13,293 bases of DNA from Candidatus Sumerlaeota bacterium (lineage in GTDB: Bacteria; Sumerlaeota; T1SED10-198M): NCBI GenBank assembly GCA_003554345.1, contig PWGE01000372.1, forward strand, positions 1 through 13,293, in the 5' to 3' direction. Shown one piece after another: positions 1 through 8,600 of the stretch. The position numbers were made by a program, and so were the translations under genes. Below the pieces are notes generated by a model. That model was not told the origin of the DNA and made no database searches. It saw only the letters and a list, made by a program, of their open reading frames with translations. Every line of letters starts with the position of its first letter. Position 1 is the stretch's first letter.

Positions 1-2282
1 TCTATAAAAGGTTGAAGGGTCTCATAAAAATGAGGATGGGTGATGATGACGTAATCAATCTGGCGCCCTTCTTCTCGTAAATTACCGGGTCTTACCTTCG
101 TGAGAGATGGTTTTTTAAAGCCGCTTGTATCACCATATATTAAAGTCTCGTTTGAAGGGAAATTCGCAGTGAATTCATATGTTTCATCGCTTCGTTCTAT
201 GTCGTCGGAGAGGGTCAAAAAGAGACTGTCTTTGAATTCATGAGGTCTGTCATAAGTATAGAGTTTTACGTCAGCATTATCTCCACCTGGAGAGTGGATA
301 ACAGTAAAAGGAGTTCCCAGAAAATCTTCAGCAGGTTTCTCCACTCCTAACTGTTCCAGGCGGGACCGCAGTATACCACGAAACAGTGACTCGCCCTGAT
401 AATCGCCGGAGGTAACAACAAACATGATGTGTTCCTCCTGCAGGTTTCGTATAGCCTGGTGAATTCGTCCATCCAGATGGATTATTCGTTCGTCACTCAT
501 GTCCGGTCCCATGTGCAGAGTCTGTATTATGCGGTTTTCTGCAGGATTGAATGTGAGGAAAAAAACTCCCTTTCTGTCTTCTTCCCATTCTGCTTCATTG
601 ATATTAAGAAAAGCCCAGGGGTCATCAAAACGATGTGAATCTGCGGTGGCGAGTATTTTTACGTTGTTGATACCATACTCTTCAAGAAAATCAGGTGTTG
701 TGTAGGAAAAGTCATATAAAAAATCGTTTTCACCTTCCATCTGGTAAAGAGCTTGTTGTTTTTTATTGAAAAGGAAAAAATTGGTATTTGGTTTCTGAAA
801 GCTAAAATAGTTTTGTTCCCAAATGGTCTGGAATTCCACATAATTTTGTTCATCCAGGATTTCTAAGGGATAATGCACGTAAAATCTATCAATATAGATA
901 TTCTTAGGGACATTTCCGGTGGATTCAAATACCAGCCTGTTCGTCTGGCGTGGATTTACCTTCCCTCTAAAGGGTACGCTGAACTCAATATATCCATCGT
1001 GAATATCATCTTCTTCAAGCTCGACCTGTTCATCATTGATGTATATCCTGTCTTCTAGAATAGAAACAGGCCGGGTTTCCTGAGGATACGCAAGATAGAT
1101 CTTGAACTGTATATCTGCCTCATCCTGTTTTTCTACCGGCAGACGCCTTACAAAATCGGGGACTTCAAACTCCAGGTGGCGGGTACTTCCCCTGGGTACT
1201 TCTTCCCAATACCACCCGTCCTCAATATTCAGGCTGGGATCCCATTCGTGACGGGCTTGATAGGATCGGGATGTGAAAATGGCGTCTGCAGGTTGATCGG
1301 TGGTATCATTATTATCCTGAGGGGGTATGTTGTCCCATCGGGCATGTTCTCCTTCTCCATATCCCAGAAAGTATTCTCCCCTGGTGGTGTAAATGTTGTC
1401 CTGTTCCGCTTTTTCTCCGTAAAAGAGAATATAATCTTCAAAACGAAAAGTATCATCCTCTGCAGTGTGAACGTGAATGGGGATTTCCTCTCCATTATGG
1501 ACAAGATAAAAGTTGGAAGGGTCGAGATTGTGAAATTCTTCCCCCCAGGCCCGGTATAATTCATATCCCATAATACGGTTTATACCGGTTCGATAAACAG
1601 TTGTTTGAAAGAATTGATGTTCAGGATACATGGAAGGAGACCATGAGACGTCTTCAAAGTCAAAGGCAGGGTTATAACGGGGATCCTGTAATATATCGTC
1701 AAGCTGGTCGTTATTGAGAAAGAGCAGTTGATACATGCGCCGAAAGCTATCGGCTTCTTCGTAGTTAGAAGTAGGAATATCTGCTTCTGATATGTCCACT
1801 CTCAAAGTCAGAGATTGAATAATTCCCTGAAATTGGATGGGTTCAGCTTCAGGCTCTCTGTAATTGACGTTTCGATAGGGCTGGATGTTGATTCCGATAG
1901 GATAGACGGAACGAAACCAGCCTTGTTGTTCAACTTCAACAAAATCAGAGATGTGGTGACGGAAACCTCTTGCATACCGGCCATCATCTTCTGCTGTTAT
2001 GGTGTCAATATGTTCCTGACGTCTGTGAATATCTACAACGTACTCAATATAGTCCAGGTCAAAATTTTTATCAGGAACGGCAAGCATGACCCGGTAGAGG
2101 TCTTCATAAGAGGGGTCCTCGGGTGCGTCCCACCTTATTATGAGCTCATCTTCAGTGGCTTCTACCAGCGAAAAACCGTTTTCTTCATACCGCATTTCCT
2201 GGTACTCTGCATATTCAACAGCACCTGCATGAAAAATATAGCATAACAGGGGGATTATAAAGAGAATTTTTCTTATTGTCAT
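1..2282 (-). CDS. C25-family (gingipain-type) cysteine peptidase, exported, N-terminal 760 residues only
   Basis: The reading frame is open from the ATG at 2282 to the left edge, so the C-terminus is missing. Residues 1-21 form a signal peptide (basic MTIRK, hydrophobic core, likely cleavage after HAGA). Residues about 222-312 match the prodomain seen ahead of C25 domains: VYRTGINRI, then LDPSNFYLVHNGEEIPI, then DYILFYGE and YTTRGEYFLGYG. Residues about 369-470 look like a beta-sandwich, and about 570-667 resemble an interleukin-like EMT inducer (ILEI) domain. DYVIITHPHFYETLQPF at 743-759 is the hallmark opening of the C25 catalytic domain, where the family reads DYlIIThpdF...qPl. The catalytic His and Cys would lie beyond the window, so activity cannot be judged. 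AAAGGA sits seven bases before the ATG. The family is known for extracellular arginine/lysine-type proteases; specificity here is unknown. Confidence 0.85.
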   Translation of the reverse strand, partial: MTIRKILFIIPLLCYIFHAGAVEYAEYQEMRYEENGFSLVEATEDELIIRWDAPEDPSYEDLYRVMLAVPDKNFDLDYIEYVVDIHRRQEHIDTITAEDDGRYARGFRHHISDFVEVEQQGWFRSVYPIGINIQPYRNVNYREPEAEPIQFQGIIQSLTLRVDISEADIPTSNYEEADSFRRMYQLLFLNNDQLDDILQDPRYNPAFDFEDVSWSPSMYPEHQFFQTTVYRTGINRIMGYELYRAWGEEFHNLDPSNFYLVHNGEEIPIHVHTAEDDTFRFEDYILFYGEKAEQDNIYTTRGEYFLGYGEGEHARWDNIPPQDNNDTTDQPADAIFTSRSYQARHEWDPSLNIEDGWYWEEVPRGSTRHLEFEVPDFVRRLPVEKQDEADIQFKIYLAYPQETRPVSILEDRIYINDEQVELEEDDIHDGYIEFSVPFRGKVNPRQTNRLVFESTGNVPKNIYIDRFYVHYPLEILDEQNYVEFQTIWEQNYFSFQKPNTNFFLFNKKQQALYQMEGENDFLYDFSYTTPDFLEEYGINNVKILATADSHRFDDPWAFLNINEAEWEEDRKGVFFLTFNPAENRIIQTLHMGPDMSDERIIHLDGRIHQAIRNLQEEHIMFVVTSGDYQGESLFRGILRSRLEQLGVEKPAEDFLGTPFTVIHSPGGDNADVKLYTYDRPHEFKDSLFLTLSDDIERSDETYEFTANFPSNETLIYGDTSGFKKPSLTKVRPGNLREEGRQIDYVIITHPHFYETLQPFI

Positions 2283-2289
2283 GGCATTA

Positions 2290-2295
2290 TCCTTT
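2290..2295 (-). promoter_or_regulatory. Ribosome binding site of the C25 peptidase gene
   Basis: AAAGGA on the minus strand lies seven bases before the ATG at 2282. It supports this start, which directly precedes a good signal peptide. Confidence 0.7.
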
Positions 2296-2325
2296 AGCAG
2301 TTCACTCTATGTAAAAGTAAAGTTG

Positions 2326-2331
2326 ATTATA
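2326..2331 (-). promoter_or_regulatory. Possible -10 element of the C25 peptidase gene
   Basis: A perfect TATAAT on the minus strand lies about 44 bases before the start codon in an AT-rich stretch. I see no good -35 hexamer at 16-18 bases, and in AT-rich DNA such a match can arise by chance. Confidence 0.3.
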
Positions 2332-2865
2332 AAATAAATTAACAAGAAATCTATTGTAAAAACGGCTTTCTTTCATGGTGGTAGAGGTGTTCATACGGTA
2401 GAAAAAGTGAAGAGGTTTATTGCCCGAAAAAACTTTCATAAAAAAAGCCGGCAGAAAAAGTTTCAATCCTTAGCCTGTGCTCAACACCGTTTTAGTGTGA
2501 AATAATAGAGAATATACTGCTTGGTGCCGCTCGTTGCCAGAAAAATAGTGTCTTATCATGGTATTTTTCATTTAGTGACTTAGTAATGTTACTTTCTCTA
2601 TTTTCAGGAAAGATTCCTTATATCGACATCGGCGCCACCGTTGAGAAAAGACAAAGCAAGAGGACTGATATGGACAATATGCACAGAAATACAACAGGAT
2701 CGATCTGATAAATCAGCCGGATCTGTCTTCGTCAGGAAAATGCGATTTTTCAGCTGACTATTGACTGCTAGAAATTATTTTAGAAGAGGTCCTCACGCCA
2801 ACTGAGAAGTTAGCGCCACCAATCATGAATCCTCCATAGGCGGACTTTCAGAATAAGAACAAGAT

Positions 2866-2904
2866 GCCGATTCCGCCAGAGTGAACTGTAAGTCGGGAAT
2901 CGGC
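2866..2904. repeat. Inverted repeat, 9-bp arms
   Basis: GCCGATTCC at 2866-2874 is matched by GGAATCGGC at 2896-2904, with a 21-base loop. No T-run follows on either strand, so it is not an intrinsic terminator. It may be a stem of an unrecognised RNA, a protein-binding site, or chance. Confidence 0.4.
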
Positions 2905-2976
2905 GCTCTCAGGAAAGCAGAAATACACTCATGAAGTGCAAGTTATTTTATCAACGTGTATTATATTTTGAAGGGT

Positions 2977-3011
2977 TTTATTTTCAGAAAAGCTTTTGAT
3001 GAGAAAATAAA
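2977..3011 (-). terminator. AT-rich hairpin just after tRNA-Leu, possible weak terminator
   Basis: TTTATTTTC (2977-2985) pairs with GAAAATAAA (3003-3011), and the loop contains the palindrome AAAAGCTTTT (2988-2997). It starts six bases past the tRNA 3' end on the minus strand. The stem has little GC and no clean U-run, so termination is only a possibility. Confidence 0.25.
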
Positions 3012-3016
3012 GAAAA

Positions 3017-3103
3017 TGGTGCCGGGACCGGGATTTGAACCCGGACGGGGAAAACCCCACTACCCCCTCAAGATAGCGTGTCTGCCAGTTCCACCATCCC
3101 GGC
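3017..3103 (-). tRNA. tRNA-Leu (anticodon GAG)
   Basis: The 87-nt class II tRNA has acceptor arms GCCGGGA and TCCCGGC (7 perfect pairs), discriminator A and an encoded CCA at 3019-3017. The T-arm is CCGGG-TTCAAAT-CCCGG. The anticodon stem CTATC/GGTAG closes the loop TTGAGGG, with anticodon GAG at 3069-3067. A long variable arm (GTGGGGTTTTCCCCGT, with GGGG/CCCC) is typical of leucine tRNAs. It reads CUC and CUU codons. The same arms pair on the plus strand, but the conserved GGTTCAAAT and the CCA fix the minus orientation. Confidence 0.97.
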
Positions 3104-3239
3104 AAAGGGTTTAAATTCGAATATTATTAAACAATATTTTACCTGTTTGTCAATCAGTTCCAGGAATAAATGGGCGTTCAGTTTCGAGTTCGAGATAACC
3201 TGGAACCTACATTTCCCCATGCTTCCTGAAAAGCGTGTT

Positions 3240-3283
3240 AAAAAAAAACTGCGGACTTCAAAAAGAAATCCGCAGTTTTTTTT
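3240..3283 (-). terminator. Intrinsic terminator of the phosphodiester glycosidase gene
   Basis: ACTGCGGA and TCCGCAGT form a GC-containing stem around 3248-3276. The loop is about 13 bases. Runs of A and T flank it, giving a nine-base U-run on the minus transcript (3248-3240). It begins 15 bases after the stop codon. The matching T-run on the other strand would let it also work in reverse. It should keep upstream transcription out of the tRNA gene. Confidence 0.9.
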
Positions 3284-3297
3284 ATCTCAAACAATTA

Positions 3298-5031
3298 TTA
3301 GTAGTACAGTTCCCAGTAATCAGAAAAGCTGGCCTCTTCTGCGGGTTCAATCAGACTGAACTTCACCGCATCAGCCATGACAACTCCATCGCCAGAATTG
3401 TCGATAGTTACCCTTCCTTCAGAATCTTCTTCATAAAACCAGCTTCCCAGTAAATTCCAGTTTGAGCCGTTCTGTCGCTGGTTTACATGGATTTCTTCTA
3501 TACCTTCAGAGCTGTGAATCCGGTACCGGGCATTTGTAGCACGGTTTGTTCCTTGAACCCACCAGCTGTACACTTCATATATTCCGGATTCAGGCATGTC
3601 CATGAAAAAACTGAAAGTGTAAGAACCATCGCCGGCAAAAGCAAAGTGGTAATCTTCTTCCCATGGTGTGGGATAATCACCGACTTGCCAGCTGCCTGTC
3701 ATGGAAGTATTTGCTGTATCACGATTATTAATGATATGTTCTGCATAACCAGACCCTGTCCAGACAAATTTAACAGCATCTGCGCTGAGTACTTCGCCGG
3801 CACCAGCGGTATTAACCAGCTGCACATATCCGTTATCTCCGGCTTCAAAAACGAAATTGCCGAGAAGCTCCCATTCACCGCCACCGGTTTGCTGGTCAAC
3901 AGTTACAGAATGGCTTCCCTCGAAGTCATTGACAGTGTATTCTACCGACGACGGACGATTTGTGTCGGCAGTATACCAGGCATAGATCTTGTACTGTCCC
4001 GTCATTTCCAGGTCGGGGCGCCAGGTAATGCTACCGTCGTTTTCACCGCCGTCAATAGTCAGGCTGCTGGTATTAAAATAGCCGGCATCGGTTGAAACTT
4101 CCCAGTTACCTGTAATAGTACACTCTCCATCTGTATGGTCTATTATATAAGCAGGAATAACAAGCATAGCTGTAACCCCACCTCTTTCGTTACCATCAGA
4201 AGGTACGTTAACGACCTGTCCATCGACCCAGGCGGTGGTGGAGCCTCCTCCATCAAAATTAATGCCGTGGTCACAACCAAGGTCAAGCAGCAGGTTCGCC
4301 TGCTCTTCCCAGGTCATTCCCACGCTGCCTCCGGCATCACGACCGTCGACTGTCACTAAATAGACAACATTGTCAGCATCAGACCAGCCCATCATGGTTC
4401 GCGGCTCACGTCCCTCATCACTGCTCCAACGAGGTTGTCCTGTTTTGACACCATCTTCAAGTAAGGTTGGCCTTCCCCCCAGGGCGTGAAGTATATCTGT
4501 CCATTGCGGATCGTCCGGGTCTGCATCCCAATCCGTTCCAATCAGCGTCTGGAGCATGGTATTGTCATGCTTAATTCCCCAAACCGGTCGTTCACCTCTT
4601 CGGTTTGGTGCCAGTAATTCACCGTCTATCTTACAGTATTCTGTCGATTGCCCGTAATAATCTTCTGCCGGATGATCTGAACCGGGAGGCCAGATACCAA
4701 AAAAAGTTCCGTTCGTAGCAGCAATAGCATTTGCTTCCATTGCCAGAAAACTTGGCCGAAAAAAATGTTCTTCCCGTTCCCGATGATCCGGACGAAGCTG
4801 AATATTCCGATTGTCCAGATCAACACGGATAATGTTAATATTCCAGCTGGGACTGGCATGCGTGGCTTGCTGCCAGGTCGTCCCGGGTCCGATCTCTTCC
4901 GGAGTTTCGTAAACCATGTCGGGATAATTTAATGCTCCAAGCACTCCGGGTGATAATAACAGGCAAAGTGAAAACACAAGTAATGGAAAGAATATAGCTC
5001 TTCCCTCCCTGAAACCAGAATAGTTGCTCAT
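3298..5031 (-). CDS. Exported phosphodiester glycosidase (NAGPA-type) with two golvesin-type C-terminal domains
   Basis: This 577-residue protein has a signal peptide at about 1-33 (hydrophobic PLLVFSLCLLL, likely cleavage after LGA). Residues about 60-293 are a phosphodiester glycosidase domain. IAATNGTFF at 103-111 matches the family's aiNGgfF motif, and GINFDGGGSTTAW at 256-268 with VPSDGNERGG at 276-285 matches the DGGGS...NxPsdg..R core. Known members remove sugars linked through a phosphodiester, as in the human uncovering enzyme and several bacterial cell-wall or polysaccharide proteins. Residues about 296-424 and 432-561 are two golvesin/xanthan-lyase-type domains, shown by YKIYAWYTADTNR and YEVYSWWVQGTNRATNARY, then WELLGNF / WNLLGSWF, then ADAVKF in both. 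The protein ends FSDYWELYY, like the amidase tail. The start is supported by GGGAGGGG five bases upstream. It has its own terminator and probably its own promoter. The exact substrate is unknown. Confidence 0.9.
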   Translation of the reverse strand: MSNYSGFREGRAIFFPLLVFSLCLLLSPGVLGALNYPDMVYETPEEIGPGTTWQQATHASPSWNINIIRVDLDNRNIQLRPDHREREEHFFRPSFLAMEANAIAATNGTFFGIWPPGSDHPAEDYYGQSTEYCKIDGELLAPNRRGERPVWGIKHDNTMLQTLIGTDWDADPDDPQWTDILHALGGRPTLLEDGVKTGQPRWSSDEGREPRTMMGWSDADNVVYLVTVDGRDAGGSVGMTWEEQANLLLDLGCDHGINFDGGGSTTAWVDGQVVNVPSDGNERGGVTAMLVIPAYIIDHTDGECTITGNWEVSTDAGYFNTSSLTIDGGENDGSITWRPDLEMTGQYKIYAWYTADTNRPSSVEYTVNDFEGSHSVTVDQQTGGGEWELLGNFVFEAGDNGYVQLVNTAGAGEVLSADAVKFVWTGSGYAEHIINNRDTANTSMTGSWQVGDYPTPWEEDYHFAFAGDGSYTFSFFMDMPESGIYEVYSWWVQGTNRATNARYRIHSSEGIEEIHVNQRQNGSNWNLLGSWFYEEDSEGRVTIDNSGDGVVMADAVKFSLIEPAEEASFSDYWELYY

Positions 5032-5036
5032 AAAAT

Positions 5037-5044
5037 CCCCTCCC
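5037..5044 (-). promoter_or_regulatory. Ribosome binding site of the phosphodiester glycosidase gene
   Basis: GGGAGGGG on the minus strand lies five bases before the ATG at 5031. It is a strong Shine-Dalgarno match and decides this start. Confidence 0.8.
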
Positions 5045-5265
5045 TTTTTATTTTAGATAAGTGGTTTTCTCCTGAAAAGTAAACCATAGAAATTTGAATC
5101 TTCAAATAGATAGCAATGATTAATAGATATCATTATACGATTTGTATCGAATACTCTGGTATGGCGTGTTTTTTGACGTAAAGCCCTCTTTTATTGGCGT
5201 TGTATTTTAAAGTGAAAAAGAGGAATGCGGGCTATTGCTTCTTGTGGCCTCATTCATGACGATTT
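5045..5265 (-). promoter_or_regulatory. AT-rich leader and likely promoter region of the phosphodiester glycosidase gene
   Basis: No gene is visible. A TATAAT hexamer occurs on the minus strand at 5137-5132, about 100 bases before the start codon, without a convincing -35 at 17 bases. A promoter is expected here because the repeat remnant upstream is not obviously expressed. The exact start site cannot be placed by eye. Confidence 0.3.
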
Positions 5266-5634
5266 TCAATAGAAATACCGGTCTGAAATGGTTGTTTCAT
5301 CCGTGATGGTTATATTGAGAGAGTCTGTTTGAGTATTGCCGTTTTCCGTATAAGAAGCGTTGAGCACGCCTTCTCCTGCATCCTCAAAGGTTGTGACAGG
5401 CCCATGGCTGTCAATTTCTGCCGGACGATTTGCAGAACTGATTTCCCGGTATATTAAGATATCGTCGTAATGAACTGTGAGATTATCGGGTGAAGATAAT
5501 CCTGAACCCGGTCGTATAGCATTACCTCCTGTAACAGGAACGTCATATGAACCTTTGAAAGGCAGGCTGTCATCTACGTAAAATTTCACCTGCGAACCTG
5601 GACCTGTAAACTTTAATGCAGATACGAGAGGCAT
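5266..5634 (-). pseudogene. Remnant of a lectin/Ig-like composite repeat, 5'-truncated
   Basis: This 122-codon open stretch aligns with the second half of a composite repeat of the neighbouring amidase (its residues about 1142-1250). VKFYVDD matches VEFYVDD, YDVPVTGGNAIRPGSGLSS matches YDVPDTGWNTIRLGSELSS, HYDDILIYRE matches YYDDLVIYKE, and the GVLNASYTENGNTQT stretch matches the Ig half. The domain's first two thirds are missing and there is no signal peptide. The apparent ATG lies inside the 3' arm of a hairpin, with an in-frame TAA shortly before it. I see no ribosome binding site. Despite that, the frame is intact to a TGA and ends ISDRYFY, like the tails of the two neighbouring proteins. 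The best reading is the 3' end of a lost paralogue next to the amidase gene. An unusual small secreted-domain gene is less likely. Confidence 0.7.
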
Positions 5635-5657
5635 CGGTTTTGTTTAACCGATGCCTC
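5628..5657. repeat. 12-bp hairpin between the amidase gene and the repeat remnant
   Basis: GAGGCATCGGTT (5628-5639) pairs perfectly with AACCGATGCCTC (5646-5657) around a six-base loop. It begins 15 bases after the amidase stop. On the minus strand it is followed by TCGTATCTGC, not a U-run. On the plus strand ATGATTTTTG follows. It looks like an amidase-gene terminator that has lost its U-run, or a stem protecting the 3' end of the mRNA. Confidence 0.65.
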
Positions 5658-5672
5658 ATGATTTTTGAAATG

Positions 5673-8600
5673 TCAGTAAAGATGCCAGTCTTCTATGGAA
5701 GACGGAGGTACCGTAACGCCTAATTCTCCGCCAACTGTGACACCTTCTTCCGTATAGACGGCACCCACTTCGTATTCTTCGTCCTGACTGTTACCGGAAC
5801 CGGTAAATATTTGATAAGGACCGCTGGAGAAAGAGGAAGGAGCATTATTATTATTATCGTGAACCAATAGAGTCCCTTCAGGAGTGATTTCTATGTGTGG
5901 TTTTCTGCCTGCGGTAATAGCGCTGTAATGAAATTCATGCTCGCTGCTCGATTCCAGACCGGATCCCAGGCGAATGGAGTTCCAGCCGCTTTCAGGGACG
6001 GTGTGATTATCCTCATGTACCTGTGTTCCGTTCACATAAAATTGAACGAAATTGGGATACTCCAGGTGAATTTCGACAAAATGCCATCCTCTCTGGCGAA
6101 CCATGGTGGTTTCATCCCATCCCTGTTCGTGCTCAGAACTACCTCCTTCCAGTATACGAATATTGTATGTATCGGAATCAGGCGTTCGATGAACGCCGAA
6201 AGCAAGAAGATTTTCCAGTTCGCCCGCTCCCCAGGAGCCTTCACTAAACGCGGCAAAACTGATAAAATTTCGAATATTGGTTGCCGTGGGATGGGCATCA
6301 TGCATCCAGAAGGTAAAGACCACAGGTTGATCTTCATTGACAACGAGAGGTTGGGGAAGGTTGTAAATCTGTGCCCGCTGTTCCTGGTCCTGCATAACAC
6401 TCTTTCCTCTGCCAAGGGGTGGTTGAAAGGACGCGTTAAGGATTAACGGATCCATTTCTTCGGATATAAGCGGCCAGGATTGAGTGAATTCCTGCTGGGT
6501 ATCATACGCCGAAAAATCATCATGAAAATCATCTTTTCCGTGTACTATCCAGCGGTCGGGATTGACTGCTTCGCTGGTATCATCGCTGTAATGGGCGATA
6601 CATGTATATTCGTACTGTGCACCTCGTTCCAGTTCGGTCTCTCCCTCGATTGTGAGATGGGTTAACATAACTTCCAGATCAAGAATGGTAATATTCCTGG
6701 ATGCTGTTTCAGTAACTCCATTATCAGTAAAGGAGGCGCTTAAGATACCTTCAAGGGGAATATCTTCAGTGGTTAATTCTCCATCTGAACTTATCTGGGC
6801 GGGCGGTTGAGAAGTATCTGTTTCCTTGTAAATAACGAGATCATCGTAATAGACGTTAAATTCATGAGTGGACGAAAGTTCTGATCCGAGACGTATGGTG
6901 TTCCATCCTGTATCAGGAACGTCATAAGGACCATCATATGCTAAGGTATCGTCAACATAAAACTCCACATCAGAAGAAAGGATACGGATGGTCATTTTTC
7001 TCCATCCGGTGGAGCGATCTATGCTGGTGGCTACCCAGTCGTCTTCCCTACATAGAGTTCGGGCTTTGTATTCAGGACCGCTGGGGTCATTATGTATTCC
7101 AAGTGCGAGCATATTTTCGAGGTCGCCTTCTCCCCAGGCTCCGCCGCTCCAGGAAGCCAGGCTGATAAAATGCCGGGCATTGGTCAGGTCGGGTTCGCTG
7201 TCATACATCCAGAATTCAATGACCAGCGGCATATCATCACTGCCCTGGTAGCTGTCCTCTAAGGCATAGTAGTTGGCTCGTAAATCATCATCCTGCATGG
7301 CGCTCTGCGTGCTGCGGACTTCCTCTGTGGAAAGGTGTAAACTTCCATCGCTGTGAGGCTCCCAGGCAGATTCAAAGGCTGACTGGTCGGCGTAAGCGGT
7401 AAAATCTTCAGAGAAAATATCGATTGTGTCTGGAACATCTAAATCCAGATCCCAGTCAACTGAGACCTCTTCATCGGTTCCGTCGCTGTAAAAAGCGCGG
7501 GCTGTATACTGATAGCTTCCGTTGAGGCTCAGGTCGGAAGGACCTTCTATCTGCAGGGCAGTCAGCTCAGGTTCTACTGTATAAGTGCCGCTGGTTTCAG
7601 GTGAGTCGTCCCAGTCCTCATGCGTGGCATATGCCCTGATTTCTTTCGTAGTGTACATGGGTACAGTAACAAGGATGGATTCTCCGGGTTCTCCGGAAAG
7701 AGCAGTTTCGCTGTCAGCAGGATCAGAACCATCGGTGGTATAGTGGATGACTGCCTCAGATGTGGGGCAACTTATCAGAACATCCTGGGGCGTTGAATAC
7801 ATCCCTGGTGACGGATCAAACACCGGAGCGGCAACACTTTCGATTTCGGTTAATCTGATCTGGTCGATGGCGAAGGCATTTGCTGTTTCTCCTGAAGTCA
7901 TTCCGTCAATTCGTATACGAATTGAATCACCGCTGGATAAATCAATCACACCGGTTTCTTCATATTGCCAGCTATCAACTGTCGATGTTTGCAAAGGTGT
8001 CTGGTCCAGAAGATCTTCATCCCGATAGACTTCAAAGTCTAAAGAATTGTCGATAGGATTATCTTTGTGACCATTCATGTAGTGAAAGGAAATAAAATAG
8101 GAACCGTCCTTTGGGGTAACATTTTCAAACTCAGCCTCAGTTATGGAACCCCAGGCACTGGCAGTCATTTCCAGGTACTGGTCTGTTTCTTCAGCGCCGC
8201 CGCTTGTAATCAGGGAAATATCATTGTATCCGTAATCTTCTCCGCCGCTCTGCCAGCGCGTCTTTAAGTCATTGGTATCTGTATACGACTCAAAGTCTTC
8301 GATCATTATTTCGTAGGATTCTCCCAGAATGACAGTTTGACTGGTACTACGGGTGGTGGGTTCTTCGTTGTATGTCGCCGATAAACGGATATTTGCGGCA
8401 GTATCGTAGGTCGTCAATGCACCATTTTCGCTGATCTGGGCGATACTGGAATCGGGAGCGGCTTCGGTATACACCTTTATATCATCGTAATACACTTCGA
8501 ACTCATCGGTGGAAGTGAGTCCCGAACCCAGGCGTATACTATTCCAGCCGTTTGCTGGCGGTTCGTAATCATCCGTGTAAGCGAGTTCCTCATCAACGTA

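Larger units (their letters stand above)
2332..3016. other. Gene-free stretch between tRNA-Leu and the C25 peptidase gene
   Basis: No reading frame of useful length exists on either strand. The central part (about 2520-2910) is richer in GC than its flanks. It holds GCGCCACC twice (near 2630 and 2813) and an inverted repeat at 2866-2904. This could be a decayed gene or element, or an untranslated RNA. I recognise no family. Confidence 0.5.

Noticed and set aside
3017-3103. tRNA-Leu as an attachment site of an integrated element
   Set aside because: I found no second copy of the tRNA 3' end in the window and no integrase gene.
3487-4095. Plus-strand open frame of 202 codons opposite the glycosidase gene
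   Set aside because: It is fully antisense to a gene with clear domains, signal peptide and ribosome binding site, and its product resembles no family. The same holds for plus-strand frames at 1176-1559, 1815-2246, 5895-6446 and 10370-10894.
5266-5675. Readthrough or frameshift joining the amidase to the downstream repeat remnant
   Set aside because: The remnant is in a different frame, a TAA lies in its frame just upstream, and there is no slippery sequence at the amidase stop. The amidase already ends with a complete repeat and the tail motif.
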